DNA of 5,719 bases, taken from Pseudomonadota bacterium. GTDB lineage: Bacteria; Pseudomonadota; Alphaproteobacteria; Rickettsiales; UBA1997. The stretch lies in NCBI GenBank assembly GCA_009921385.1, contig RFXY01000070.1, forward strand, positions 1 through 5,719, read 5' to 3'. The notes beneath the pieces are model-generated. The model was not told where the DNA came from. It was given only the letters and a program-made list of their open reading frames with translations, and did not search any database. A program made the translations under genes and the position numbers. This document shows, piece after piece, positions 1 to 5,666 of the stretch; positions within the stretch are counted from its first letter, which is position 1; every line of letters begins with the position of its first letter.

Positions 1-753
1 CACGGGTTAAGCACTTGTGGTTTTACTACTCTTCTATCAGCTTTTGCTTTGTTGGGTAAAGCGACAGAAAAAGATGGATTTGTAACTATAGAAATTCCTG
101 GTTTTAATGAGATTAAATTAAAAAAGTTAAAAGGTGCCGATGATAAAGCAACAGATTTTGAAAATAGAAAAATATTTGCCAAATGGTTAAAAAACAATAA
201 AGAAAAATTTAAACTATTATCCCCAACACTTTTTGCTGCTGAAGTTGGTAAAAAAAGTGATTTTGATAAAATCATAGAGATAGCTGAAAAAGGAGAAATA
301 GAAGGTTATGGAGACTACCTTGGTCAAGAAATTTTTGGAATATATGAGGGTGTAAAATCAGTGTCTGAGGCAACTAAAAAATTGACAGATGAAGCGAACA
401 AAATAAAAGACAAAGGAGGTGACGAATTAACAAAAGAAGTAGGAACACGACAAGACGAACTACAACAATACGGCATAAAAATTAATTGGGACAATATAAC
501 GGTTGATGATCTTGCTATTCTTGCTCTTTTGTCTGCTTTTTTGGTGGTTATGACTGGTCTTGGGGCTCTTGCTCTTCCTGTTGCAATCGCTACTTTTAGA
601 ACACTTTCTTTTGAGATAGGATGGAAGTTAGATGATGATGGAAACCTTAACAAAATAAATAATGAACTTGAAAAACCATCTTCAAATAGTCTTGGTGAAC
701 CAAAAGGTAAACAATTAGGCGAATCTCATGGTGCTGGTGTTGCTGTCGCTTAA
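1..753 (+). CDS. Partial hypothetical protein with a C-terminal hydrophobic segment (5' end outside window)
   Basis: I do not recognise this protein. The frame is open from the first base to the TAA at 751-753, so 250 codons are visible and the true start is probably upstream. The only near-edge start candidate is TTG at 49, which has no visible ribosome binding site, so I annotate it as 5'-partial. Visible codons 1-20 are mildly hydrophobic. Codons about 20-155 are rich in Lys, Glu and Asp, and about 117-156 look like a charged, possibly coiled helix. Codons about 169-199 form a strongly hydrophobic Ala/Leu/Val/Gly stretch that could span a membrane. A polar tail of about 50 residues follows, ending in small residues (GAGVAVA). 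Codon use is unlike the neighbours: Ile is ATA in 11 of 18 cases (3 of 24 in mlaF) and Gly is GGC in 2 of 26 (8 of 21 in mlaF). This suggests a different origin, or a fast-evolving lineage-specific membrane or secreted protein. Function is unknown. Confidence 0.75.
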   Translation, partial: HGLSTCGFTTLLSAFALLGKATEKDGFVTIEIPGFNEIKLKKLKGADDKATDFENRKIFAKWLKNNKEKFKLLSPTLFAAEVGKKSDFDKIIEIAEKGEIEGYGDYLGQEIFGIYEGVKSVSEATKKLTDEANKIKDKGGDELTKEVGTRQDELQQYGIKINWDNITVDDLAILALLSAFLVVMTGLGALALPVAIATFRTLSFEIGWKLDDDGNLNKINNELEKPSSNSLGEPKGKQLGESHGAGVAVA

Positions 754-769
754 AAAGCATTGTTTCGAT

Positions 770-790
770 AAAAAGTTAAAAACTTTTTTT
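770..790 (+). terminator. Candidate intrinsic terminator between convergent genes
   Basis: An 8-bp perfect stem AAAAAGTT (770-777) / AACTTTTT (781-788) with a 3-nt loop continues into a run of seven T (784-790). It lies 16 nt after the stop of the left-edge gene and 9 nt beyond the convergent truA stop. The stem has only one G-C pair, so it is weak by E. coli standards. Position and T run support a terminator for the + strand gene. On the - strand the stem also ends in T residues, so it may work in both directions. Confidence 0.5.
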
Positions 791-799
791 GATTGCATG

Positions 800-1591
800 T
801 TAATACTTTGCCGATAAAAAATATAGGCCACAGGCAGGTGCTGTGGGGCCTGCTTTGGTGCGATTTTTGCTGTGTAAAATTTGCAAAACTTGTGTTGGTT
901 GAAACTTGCCTAAACCCACATAAACCAAGGTGCCAACAATATTTCGCACCATATGATGCAAAAAAGATTTTGCCACCACATTAATTTTGATGCAATCGGC
1001 AAGCAAGCCGATACTGTTGAAATTATGGGCAGAAATTTCGGGCAACATAAAATCTATGCTATCGATAGTGCGAATTGGCGATTTTGCCTGACATTCGCCA
1101 TCGCGAAAAGACGAAAAATCGTGGCAACCAAGCAAAAACTCGCTTGCTTGTTGCATCGCCAAAACATCGAGAGGTTTGGCAATGTGCCAAGCCAAGTTTT
1201 TCAGCAAGGCAGAAGGTGCTTGACGGTTGCAAATTAAATATTGATAAGTTCTTTTTTTTACCGAAAACCGAGCATGAAAGTTTTCATCAACCAAGCAAGC
1301 AGACAAAACCCTGATTTCTTCTGCTTGCAAATAGTGGTTTAGGCCCAAAACCACCTGATGATTTGCCAAAAATTTGCTGGTATCAAAATGAAAAACCTGC
1401 CCCAGCGAATGCACTTTTGCATCGGTTCGCCCTGCCACCGCCAAATCAAGCAAATTTTGGTTGGTAAGCTTGTTTAGAGCAACAACAATTGCTTGCTCGA
1501 TGGTTGGCAAAGCGGGCTTTTGCTGAATTTGTAGCCCATAATAGTTGGTGCCGTTATATTCGACGACAATTTTATAACGATAAAACTGCAT
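800..1591 (-). CDS. truA: tRNA pseudouridine(38-40) synthase TruA
   Basis: Converts uridines 38, 39 and 40 of the tRNA anticodon stem-loop to pseudouridine in the cytoplasm. At 263 residues it has normal family length. Family motifs appear in order: an N-terminal strand with EYNGTNYYG (11-19), the catalytic block GRTDAKVHS (54-62) with the expected nucleophile Asp57, the RTYQYLI strand, HDFSSFR, FLHHMVRNIVG near the C-terminal third, and a C-terminal AGPTAPACGLYF block. Two usually conserved positions differ: the Gly after GRTDA is Lys59, and the Trp commonly seen in YYGWQ is Leu20. I chose the ATG at 1591 because it begins just before the first conserved strand. A TTG at 1624 would add 11 residues and overlap metF. 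The gene starts 2 nt after the metF stop, so translation is probably coupled. There is no clear Shine-Dalgarno. Identity is secure from the motifs. Confidence 0.96.
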   Translation of the reverse strand: MQFYRYKIVVEYNGTNYYGLQIQQKPALPTIEQAIVVALNKLTNQNLLDLAVAGRTDAKVHSLGQVFHFDTSKFLANHQVVLGLNHYLQAEEIRVLSACLVDENFHARFSVKKRTYQYLICNRQAPSALLKNLAWHIAKPLDVLAMQQASEFLLGCHDFSSFRDGECQAKSPIRTIDSIDFMLPEISAHNFNSIGLLADCIKINVVAKSFLHHMVRNIVGTLVYVGLGKFQPTQVLQILHSKNRTKAGPTAPACGLYFLSAKY

Positions 1592-1593
1592 AG

Positions 1594-2496
1594 TTATTGA
1601 GTGTTTGCGCCAAGTAAATGACAAATTGCCAAGGTGAGATCGGCACGATTTAGAGTATAAAAATGAAACTCGTTAATGCCGTAGTTATGCAAAATTCGGC
1701 AAAGTTCGGTTGCCACCACACAAGCAATGAGTTGTCGGGTTTCTTTTTGGTTGTCGAGGTTGTTAAAAAGTTGAAACATCCATTTTGGAATGGTGATGCC
1801 ACACATTTTGGCAAAATGTTGCACTTGGGTGAAGTTGCTTACCGGTAAAATGCCCGGAATGATTGGCACAAAAATTTTATTTTTATGGCACAAATCAACA
1901 AACCTTAAAAAATCTTCGGCTTCGAAAAAAAATTGAGTGATGATGCGGTTCGCCCCAGCATCAACTTTTTGCTTTAAATAATAAATATCTTGCTCTAAAG
2001 ACTGGGCTTGCGGGTGTTTTTGTGGGTAGCCCGCCACCGAAATATCAAAATTAATGCCATATTTAGTTAAATCTTTAATGCCCTCAACCAAATCGCAAGC
2101 ATATTGATAGCCATTTTGATGGAGCTGATAATTAGAGCTAGAAGCCGGCATATCGCCTCTTAAAGCCACGATGTGGCGAACCCCAATTTGCCAATAATTA
2201 TGTAAAATTTCGGCGATTTCTTGTTTAGAGGCTGCCACACAAGTGAGGTGAGAAGCGGGTTTGAGGGTGGTTTGGGTGAGAATTTTTTGGATGGTTTGGT
2301 GAGTTCTTTCTCGGGTAGAACCGCCCGCCCCATAGGTTACTGACACAAAACTTGGGTTTAGATGTTGCAAACTATTGATTGCTTGCCAAAGCTTTTGCTC
2401 CATCTCTTCGTTTTTTGGCGGAAAAAACTCAAACGAAAACTTAACATTGTTTCTTTTGGCAATAAAACTTGCCAAATTATGATTGATTAAAGCCAT
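1594..2496 (-). CDS. metF: 5,10-methylenetetrahydrofolate reductase MetF
   Basis: FAD-dependent TIM-barrel enzyme that reduces 5,10-methylene-THF to 5-methyl-THF, the methyl donor for methionine synthesis, in the cytoplasm. It has 300 residues, normal for bacterial MetF. Visible motifs: SFEFFPPK (21-28) with Glu23 matching the catalytic glutamate, FVSVTYGAGGS (50-60), HLTC (83-86), RHIVALRGD (107-115) with Asp115 matching the FAD/folate-contacting aspartate, DISVAGYP, DAGANRIITQFFF, FVPIIPGILPVSNF, and a C-terminal EFHFYTLNR. All key residues I can place are present, so the enzyme looks intact. The start is the ATG at 2494-2496, 23 residues before the catalytic Glu. It is the first gene of a two-gene operon with truA, expressed from the promoter at 2525-2553. 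No ribosome binding site is evident. Keeping metF implies the organism still makes methyl-THF; whether methionine synthase is present cannot be seen here. Confidence 0.97.
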   Translation of the reverse strand: MALINHNLASFIAKRNNVKFSFEFFPPKNEEMEQKLWQAINSLQHLNPSFVSVTYGAGGSTRERTHQTIQKILTQTTLKPASHLTCVAASKQEIAEILHNYWQIGVRHIVALRGDMPASSSNYQLHQNGYQYACDLVEGIKDLTKYGINFDISVAGYPQKHPQAQSLEQDIYYLKQKVDAGANRIITQFFFEAEDFLRFVDLCHKNKIFVPIIPGILPVSNFTQVQHFAKMCGITIPKWMFQLFNNLDNQKETRQLIACVVATELCRILHNYGINEFHFYTLNRADLTLAICHLLGANTQ

Positions 2497-2524
2497 AAAA
2501 AATAATATTGATTTTTAGATTAAA

Positions 2525-2553
2525 ATTATAATCACCTTTTTTCAATATTGCAA
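2525..2553 (-). promoter_or_regulatory. Sigma70-type promoter for metF-truA
   Basis: On the - strand, TTGCAA (2553-2548, four of six matches to the -35 consensus) is followed after exactly 17 bp by TATAAT (2530-2525, perfect -10). This predicts transcription from about 2518 and a leader of about 20 nt before the metF ATG. No other convincing -10 lies closer. Spacing and position make this a likely real promoter, though chance TATAAT hexamers are common in AT-rich DNA. Confidence 0.65.
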
Positions 2554-2573
2554 TGTTGATTTTAAGATTCGAT

Positions 2574-2595
2574 CTAAATTCCCCCTAAATTCCCC
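2574..2595. repeat. Perfect tandem duplication of an 11-bp unit
   Basis: CTAAATTCCCC occurs twice back to back, at 2574-2584 and 2585-2595. The second copy is also the outer end of the palindromic element that starts at 2587. It may be slippage, or a footprint of one element end inserting beside another. Confidence 0.85.
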
Positions 2596-2753
2596 TTTTG
2601 TAGAAGGGGTGGCGACCGAAGGTCGACGGGGTAGTGTTGGCAACACACTTTAGGATCTCTTCGAAAAAACATCTGCGATCGTCTCACAACACTACCTTGG
2701 TCTTTTTTTGCTATCGCAAAAAAATCCACCCCTTCCACGGGAAGGGGAATTTT
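2587..2753. repeat. Composite palindromic (MITE-like) intergenic element
   Basis: This about 167-bp segment is built as nested inverted repeats. The outer arms are 2587-2612 and 2726-2753, complementary apart from a few mismatches and a 1-nt indel, ending in AAATTCCCC and GGGGAATTT. An inner perfect 10-bp pair is GGTAGTGTTG (2630-2639) / CAACACTACC (2687-2696). Between outer and inner arms each side carries its own hairpin: CGACC-gaa-GGTCG (2613-2625) on the left and a 9-bp stem TTTTTTTGC / GCAAAAAAA (2703-2711 / 2716-2724) with loop TATC on the right. The outer arms can also fold alone: CCCCTT/AAGGGG (2592-2609), and CCCCTTCC/GGAAGGGG (2729-2747, 8 bp, 3-nt loop). The 47-nt centre (2640-2686) is unpaired in this model. 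No convincing coding region lies inside. The structure fits a dispersed non-autonomous repeat of the REP/MITE kind; I cannot name a family. Confidence 0.8.
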
Positions 2754-2782
2754 GCCCTAGCACTTTTATATTTCTCTCGCAA

Positions 2783-2810
2783 CCCTTTTAAAAAAGGGGA
2801 ATTTTGCCCC
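2783..2810. repeat. Second, partial copy of the palindromic element's right end
   Basis: The 16-mer AAGGGGAATTTTGCCC at 2794-2809 repeats 2742-2757 exactly, 52 bp downstream and in the same orientation. Similar but diverged bases follow each copy (TAGCAC and CAGTGC). The copy is preceded by CCCTTTT (2783-2789) facing AAAAGGG (2792-2798), so it keeps the hairpin form of the arm. It reads as a degenerate second element end, or a remnant of an earlier insertion. Confidence 0.7.
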
Positions 2811-2862
2811 AGTGCTCAATATAAATTTCGATTGTTTCGTTAAAAAAAATGGCAAATTTGTG

Positions 2863-2891
2863 TTGTTTTTTAGAAAAAAAAATATTATAAT
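2863..2891 (+). promoter_or_regulatory. Sigma70-type promoter for the murC operon
   Basis: TTGTTT (2863-2868, three of six matches to -35) and a perfect TATAAT (2886-2891) are separated by 17 bp. Transcription would begin near 2898, giving a leader of about 34 nt to the murC ATG at 2932. The -10 covers the upstream in-frame ATG at 2890, which argues against that codon being the murC start. Confidence 0.55.
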
Positions 2892-2931
2892 GGCTTTTTT
2901 CTATCATTTTTCGTTTTCACACACTCATAAT

Positions 2932-4359
2932 ATGAATTTTTCACAAATTGTTTTGCAACAAAAAATACACTTTATCGGCATTGGCGGTATTGGCATGAGT
3001 GCACTAGCTTTAATGCTGAGAAAATATAATGTGGCGGTGCAAGGCTCTGATTTAAAAGAAAATTATCTCACCAACAAATTAAAGCAAGCGGGCATTGACT
3101 ATTATTTAGGGCATAGTCAAAACAATATGTGTGGCGATATTTCTTTGGTGGTTAAAACCTCTATAATCAAAGATGATAACCCAGAAATAATTTATGCCAA
3201 AGAGCACAACATACCAATTATTACTAGGGCCGATCTGCTTGCCATTGTGATGCAACAATATTTAGGCATTACTGTTGCAGGTACTCACGGCAAAACCACC
3301 ACCACCGCCATTGTTGCGGTTTTGTTAGAGCAAGCTGGGCTTGATCCTAGTGTTATTAATGGTGGCATCATCCATTATTTTAACAGCAATTACAAAATTG
3401 GGCAGGGCAAATATTTGGTTGCCGAATCTGATGAATCCGATGCTAGTTTTGTAAAACTTCCAACTTTTTTAGGGGTGGTTACCAACATTGAGCCAGAACA
3501 CCTTGAATTTGCTGGCTATGAACATAATTTTGCCATTCAAAAAAAATATTTTTTGCAATATATTTCGCAAATTCCTAACGAAGGCTTGGTGGCTTTAAAC
3601 CTCGATTGCCCCAATGTTTTAGAGCTATATCAACAATTAAAGGCTCAAAAACACAATCTTTTTGGCTATTCTTTGTTGCCAAATAATGGCGATTTGTGGG
3701 CAGAAAATATTTCTTGCCATAGGCAGGGCATTTCTTTTGATGCAGTTTTTGCTTCGGGTGAAAAAATTAGCAACATCACAATGCCAATTTATGGCAAACA
3801 CAATGTTGGCAACACTTTATCTGCTATTGCTATTGCTAATTTTTTGGGCATCACTTTTCAACAAATAAAAGATGGTTTAAAACTATTTACAGGTGTTAAA
3901 CAAAGGTTCACCAAAGTTGGCGAATATCAGCAAATTCCAATTATCGACGATTATGCCCATCATCCAACCGAAATTTCTGCCACCTTGCAGGCGGCTCGAA
4001 GTTTTATTGGCAACAACAACCTAATTTGTGTTGTGCAACCACATAAATTTAGTCGGGTAAAAGATTTATTTCAAGAATTCTGCACTGCTTTTTCTTTGGC
4101 AGATGTGGTGGTGGTTGCCGATATTTATGGTGCTTCGCAACAACCAATTGCAGGCATTACACAAGATGCTTTAATTGCTGGCATCAAGCAGGCAGGGCAT
4201 TTGCAAGTGGTTAAATTAGAAAGTGAACAAAATTTAGCCACCACACTAAAACCTTATTTAAAAACAGATTCTTTGGTTATTTGTATGGGGGCGGGCACCA
4301 TTTCTGGCTGGGCGAATAATTTACAAGAAAAATTATACCAAAATGACACTAATAATTAG
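2932..4359 (+). CDS. murC: UDP-N-acetylmuramate--L-alanine ligase MurC
   Basis: ATP-dependent cytoplasmic ligase that adds the first residue, L-Ala, to UDP-MurNAc in peptidoglycan precursor synthesis. It has 475 residues from the chosen start (E. coli MurC about 491). Motifs in order: the UDP-sugar-binding loop GIGGIGMS (16-23); ATP P-loop GTHGKTTTT (117-125); ESDESD (165-170); TNIEPEHLEF (184-193); GKHNVGNTLSAIA (288-300); GVKQRF (321-326); DDYAHHPTE (339-347); QPHKFSR (369-375); GAGTI (453-457). This combination is typical of MurC rather than MurD/E/F; the recycling ligase Mpl is less likely. The frame is open back to a GTG at 2812, but I chose ATG 2932: it sits 12 residues before HFIGIGG as in relatives, and the ATG at 2890 overlaps the promoter -10. 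No Shine-Dalgarno is visible. It heads an operon with the GNAT gene and mlaF, not with murB and ddl as in many bacteria. Confidence 0.97.
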   Translation: MNFSQIVLQQKIHFIGIGGIGMSALALMLRKYNVAVQGSDLKENYLTNKLKQAGIDYYLGHSQNNMCGDISLVVKTSIIKDDNPEIIYAKEHNIPIITRADLLAIVMQQYLGITVAGTHGKTTTTAIVAVLLEQAGLDPSVINGGIIHYFNSNYKIGQGKYLVAESDESDASFVKLPTFLGVVTNIEPEHLEFAGYEHNFAIQKKYFLQYISQIPNEGLVALNLDCPNVLELYQQLKAQKHNLFGYSLLPNNGDLWAENISCHRQGISFDAVFASGEKISNITMPIYGKHNVGNTLSAIAIANFLGITFQQIKDGLKLFTGVKQRFTKVGEYQQIPIIDDYAHHPTEISATLQAARSFIGNNNLICVVQPHKFSRVKDLFQEFCTAFSLADVVVVADIYGASQQPIAGITQDALIAGIKQAGHLQVVKLESEQNLATTLKPYLKTDSLVICMGAGTISGWANNLQEKLYQNDTNN

Positions 4360-4771
4360 CGAGCTTACCACTAAACAACAAATGCTTACTACTTATCAGT
4401 TGGTAAATGAAATGTATAAAAATATTAGTTTTGCCGATTTTTCTTGCAAAATAACCGAAATGATCAAAATTAGCAACTATAAAATGGTGGCAGGCTACTA
4501 TCAAGAAGAGTTGGTGGTTGTTTCTGGTTATTGGGTGGCTTTAATGCTTTATTGTGGCAAATATTTGCAACTTTCTAATTTTGTTACCAGTCAAAATCAA
4601 CGAAGCAAGGGTTTTGGTAGCCAAGTTTTGCTATATTTGCAAGAAAAAGCCATCACTTTGCAATGCAATAAAATTGTGCTTGACTCTTATATTGAAAATA
4701 AAAAATCACATTCTCTTTACTACAAACAAGGCTTTTATGTGAGGGGCTTGCATTTTATGAAAGACTTATAA
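4343..4771 (+). CDS. GNAT-family N-acetyltransferase, substrate unknown
   Basis: A 142-residue single-domain protein of the Gcn5-related N-acetyltransferase fold, which transfers acetyl from acetyl-CoA to an amine. Evidence: the strand SNFVTSQNQ (78-86) runs into the pyrophosphate-binding loop R87-S-K-G90-F-G92 (motif R/Q-x-x-G-x-G/A) and a helix (93-104). The next strand is KIVLDSYIEN (110-119), then the motif B region SHSLYYKQGF (122-131), whose tyrosine is the usual general acid position. The final strand GLHFMKDL ends the fold. The N-terminal half (MTLIISEL, then a helix with LVNEMYKNISFADF and GYYQEELVVVSGYW) fits the first strand and helices. The ATG at 4343 overlaps the murC end by 17 nt. 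A second ATG at 4382 would avoid overlap but remove the first strand, so I prefer 4343. The substrate cannot be told from sequence; placement between murC and mlaF hints at an envelope role but proves nothing. Confidence 0.88.
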   Translation: MTLIISELTTKQQMLTTYQLVNEMYKNISFADFSCKITEMIKISNYKMVAGYYQEELVVVSGYWVALMLYCGKYLQLSNFVTSQNQRSKGFGSQVLLYLQEKAITLQCNKIVLDSYIENKKSHSLYYKQGFYVRGLHFMKDL

Positions 4772-4773
4772 TT

Positions 4774-5538
4774 ATGACTAAACCAAAAATAAATGTTTGC
4801 AATTTAAGCAAAAATTTTGCCGATAAACAAGTTTTAACCGATATTTCTTTTAGCATTAATCAAGGAGAATCTTTGGTTATTTTGGGCGGTTCTGGCAGTG
4901 GCAAATCGGTGTTAATCAAAACCATTGCCGGCCTTATCAAGCCAAGTGGTGGTGAAATTTTTATCGATCAACAAAAAACCAACGATTTAAACGAAAAAGA
5001 GCAAGATAAAATAATGCAAAAAATCGGCTTTTTATTTCAAGGAGGTGCTTTGTTTGATTCTTTGCTGGTTTGGGAAAATGTAGCTTTTCGCTTAATTCAC
5101 CAACAAAAAATGCCAGCAAAACAAGCCTTTGATTTGGCTTTGCAAAAACTACAATCGGTGGGGTTAAGTGAAAAAGTTGCCAATCTTTATCCTTCTGAGC
5201 TTTCTGGCGGTATGCAAAAAAGAGTTTCTTTGGCAAGAGCAATTGCTATTAATCCCGAAATTATTTTCTTTGACGAGCCAACCACGGGCTTAGATCCAAT
5301 AATGGCCGATGTTATCAATAATTTAATTGTTGCTAACTCAAAACAACTAGGAGCAACCACTTTAACCATCACTCACGATATGCATTCTGCTAGAAAAATC
5401 GCCGATAAAGTGGCAATGCTCTATCAAGGGCGATTTATTTGGTTTGGTAGTGTTGACGATTTATACAGTTCTGGCAATGAGTTTGTTGAACAATTTATTC
5501 ATGGTAATGCCGTTGGGCCAATTAATTTTTCGCAATAA
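4774..5538 (+). CDS. mlaF: Phospholipid-transport ABC ATPase, MlaF-like
   Basis: Cytoplasmic ATPase of the MlaFEDB-type inner-membrane complex that moves phospholipids between inner and outer membranes to keep outer-membrane asymmetry. It has 254 residues, normal for the subfamily. Nucleotide-binding motifs are complete: Walker A GGSGSGKS (38-45), Q-loop FQGGALFDSL (88-97), signature LSGGMQKR (143-150), Walker B IIFFDEPT (163-170), D-loop GLDP (172-175) and switch His201 in THD. The GALFDSL and SGGMQKRVSLARAIA blocks, and the TGLDPIMADVINNLI stretch, are characteristic of the MlaF/Ttg2A group. The alphaproteobacterial-type C-terminus (EFVEQFIHGNAVGPI) agrees. It starts 2 nt after the GNAT stop and is presumably translated from the murC operon mRNA. 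The permease partner mlaE and the MCE-domain protein mlaD are not adjacent in this window and must be encoded elsewhere. Assignment to the MlaF subfamily is strong; the transported lipid is inferred from the family. Confidence 0.93.
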   Translation: MTKPKINVCNLSKNFADKQVLTDISFSINQGESLVILGGSGSGKSVLIKTIAGLIKPSGGEIFIDQQKTNDLNEKEQDKIMQKIGFLFQGGALFDSLLVWENVAFRLIHQQKMPAKQAFDLALQKLQSVGLSEKVANLYPSELSGGMQKRVSLARAIAINPEIIFFDEPTTGLDPIMADVINNLIVANSKQLGATTLTITHDMHSARKIADKVAMLYQGRFIWFGSVDDLYSSGNEFVEQFIHGNAVGPINFSQ

Positions 5539-5582
5539 GTTTGTTAATCGTAAAAAAATAATTGACATTGAATTTAACAAAC
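5539..5582. repeat. Perfect 9-bp inverted repeat around the rplM promoter
   Basis: GTTTGTTAA (5539-5547) and TTAACAAAC (5574-5582) are exact reverse complements 26 bp apart. They start right after the mlaF stop, and the TTGACA -35 box (5562-5567) lies in the loop. It could be an operator pair, an RNA hairpin at the end of the mlaF transcript, or chance in AT-rich DNA. Confidence 0.5.
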
Positions 5583-5590
5583 AATAAAAT
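5562..5590 (+). promoter_or_regulatory. Strong sigma70-type promoter for rplM
   Basis: A perfect -35 TTGACA (5562-5567) is followed after 17 bp by TAAAAT (5585-5590, five of six -10 matches). The predicted start near 5597 gives a leader of about 70 nt before rplM. It is the closest match to consensus in the window, as expected for a ribosomal-protein operon. Confidence 0.75.
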
Positions 5591-5601
5591 ATTGTTTTTT
5601 T
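5579..5601 (+). terminator. Candidate weak terminator of the murC-GNAT-mlaF operon
   Basis: AAACAAT (5579-5585) pairs with ATTGTTT (5591-5597) across a 5-nt loop, and a T run covers 5595-5601. It lies 40 nt after the mlaF stop. The stem has a single G-C pair and overlaps the -10 and start site of the rplM promoter, so read-through into rplM is also possible. Confidence 0.35.
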
Positions 5602-5666
5602 AATGAGGTTGTTTAATTAAAAATGCTTCGTTTCAACAATTTTTTTAACACTAAATTAACTTAAAA

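Noticed and set aside
324..653. Open frame on the - strand opposite the left-edge gene
   Set aside because: It lies wholly inside the better-supported + strand frame. Its serine- and arginine-rich translation shows no recognisable motif.
953..1314. Two overlapping + strand open frames opposite truA
   Set aside because: They are antisense to a clear truA, with no motifs and no start signals.
1592..1624. Longer truA start at the TTG at 1624
   Set aside because: It adds 11 residues that overlap metF and lack family similarity. The ATG at 1591 lies 2 nt after the metF stop and just before the first conserved strand.
2574..2810. CRISPR array
   Set aside because: The repeated units are short, occur in opposite orientations and lack regular spacers. 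They fit nested inverted repeats instead.
2634..2843. 69-codon open frame across the palindromic element
   Set aside because: It starts with a non-ATG codon inside an inverted repeat, has no ribosome binding site, and its sequence is just the repeat translated. It also runs into the murC promoter region.
2812..2931. N-terminal extension of murC to the GTG at 2812 or the ATG at 2890
   Set aside because: The extension does not resemble MurC N-termini, and the TATAAT at 2886-2891 overlaps the ATG at 2890. The ATG at 2932 gives the usual distance to GIGGIGMS.
4961..5372. - strand open frames opposite mlaF
   Set aside because: They lie antisense to the Walker A to Walker B region of mlaF, and their translations resemble no protein family I know.
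5602..5666. Structured autoregulatory leader or riboswitch for rplM
   Set aside because: The leader is AT-rich with only a 4-bp GTTG/CAAC pairing that I could find. No stable conserved fold is visible by eye.
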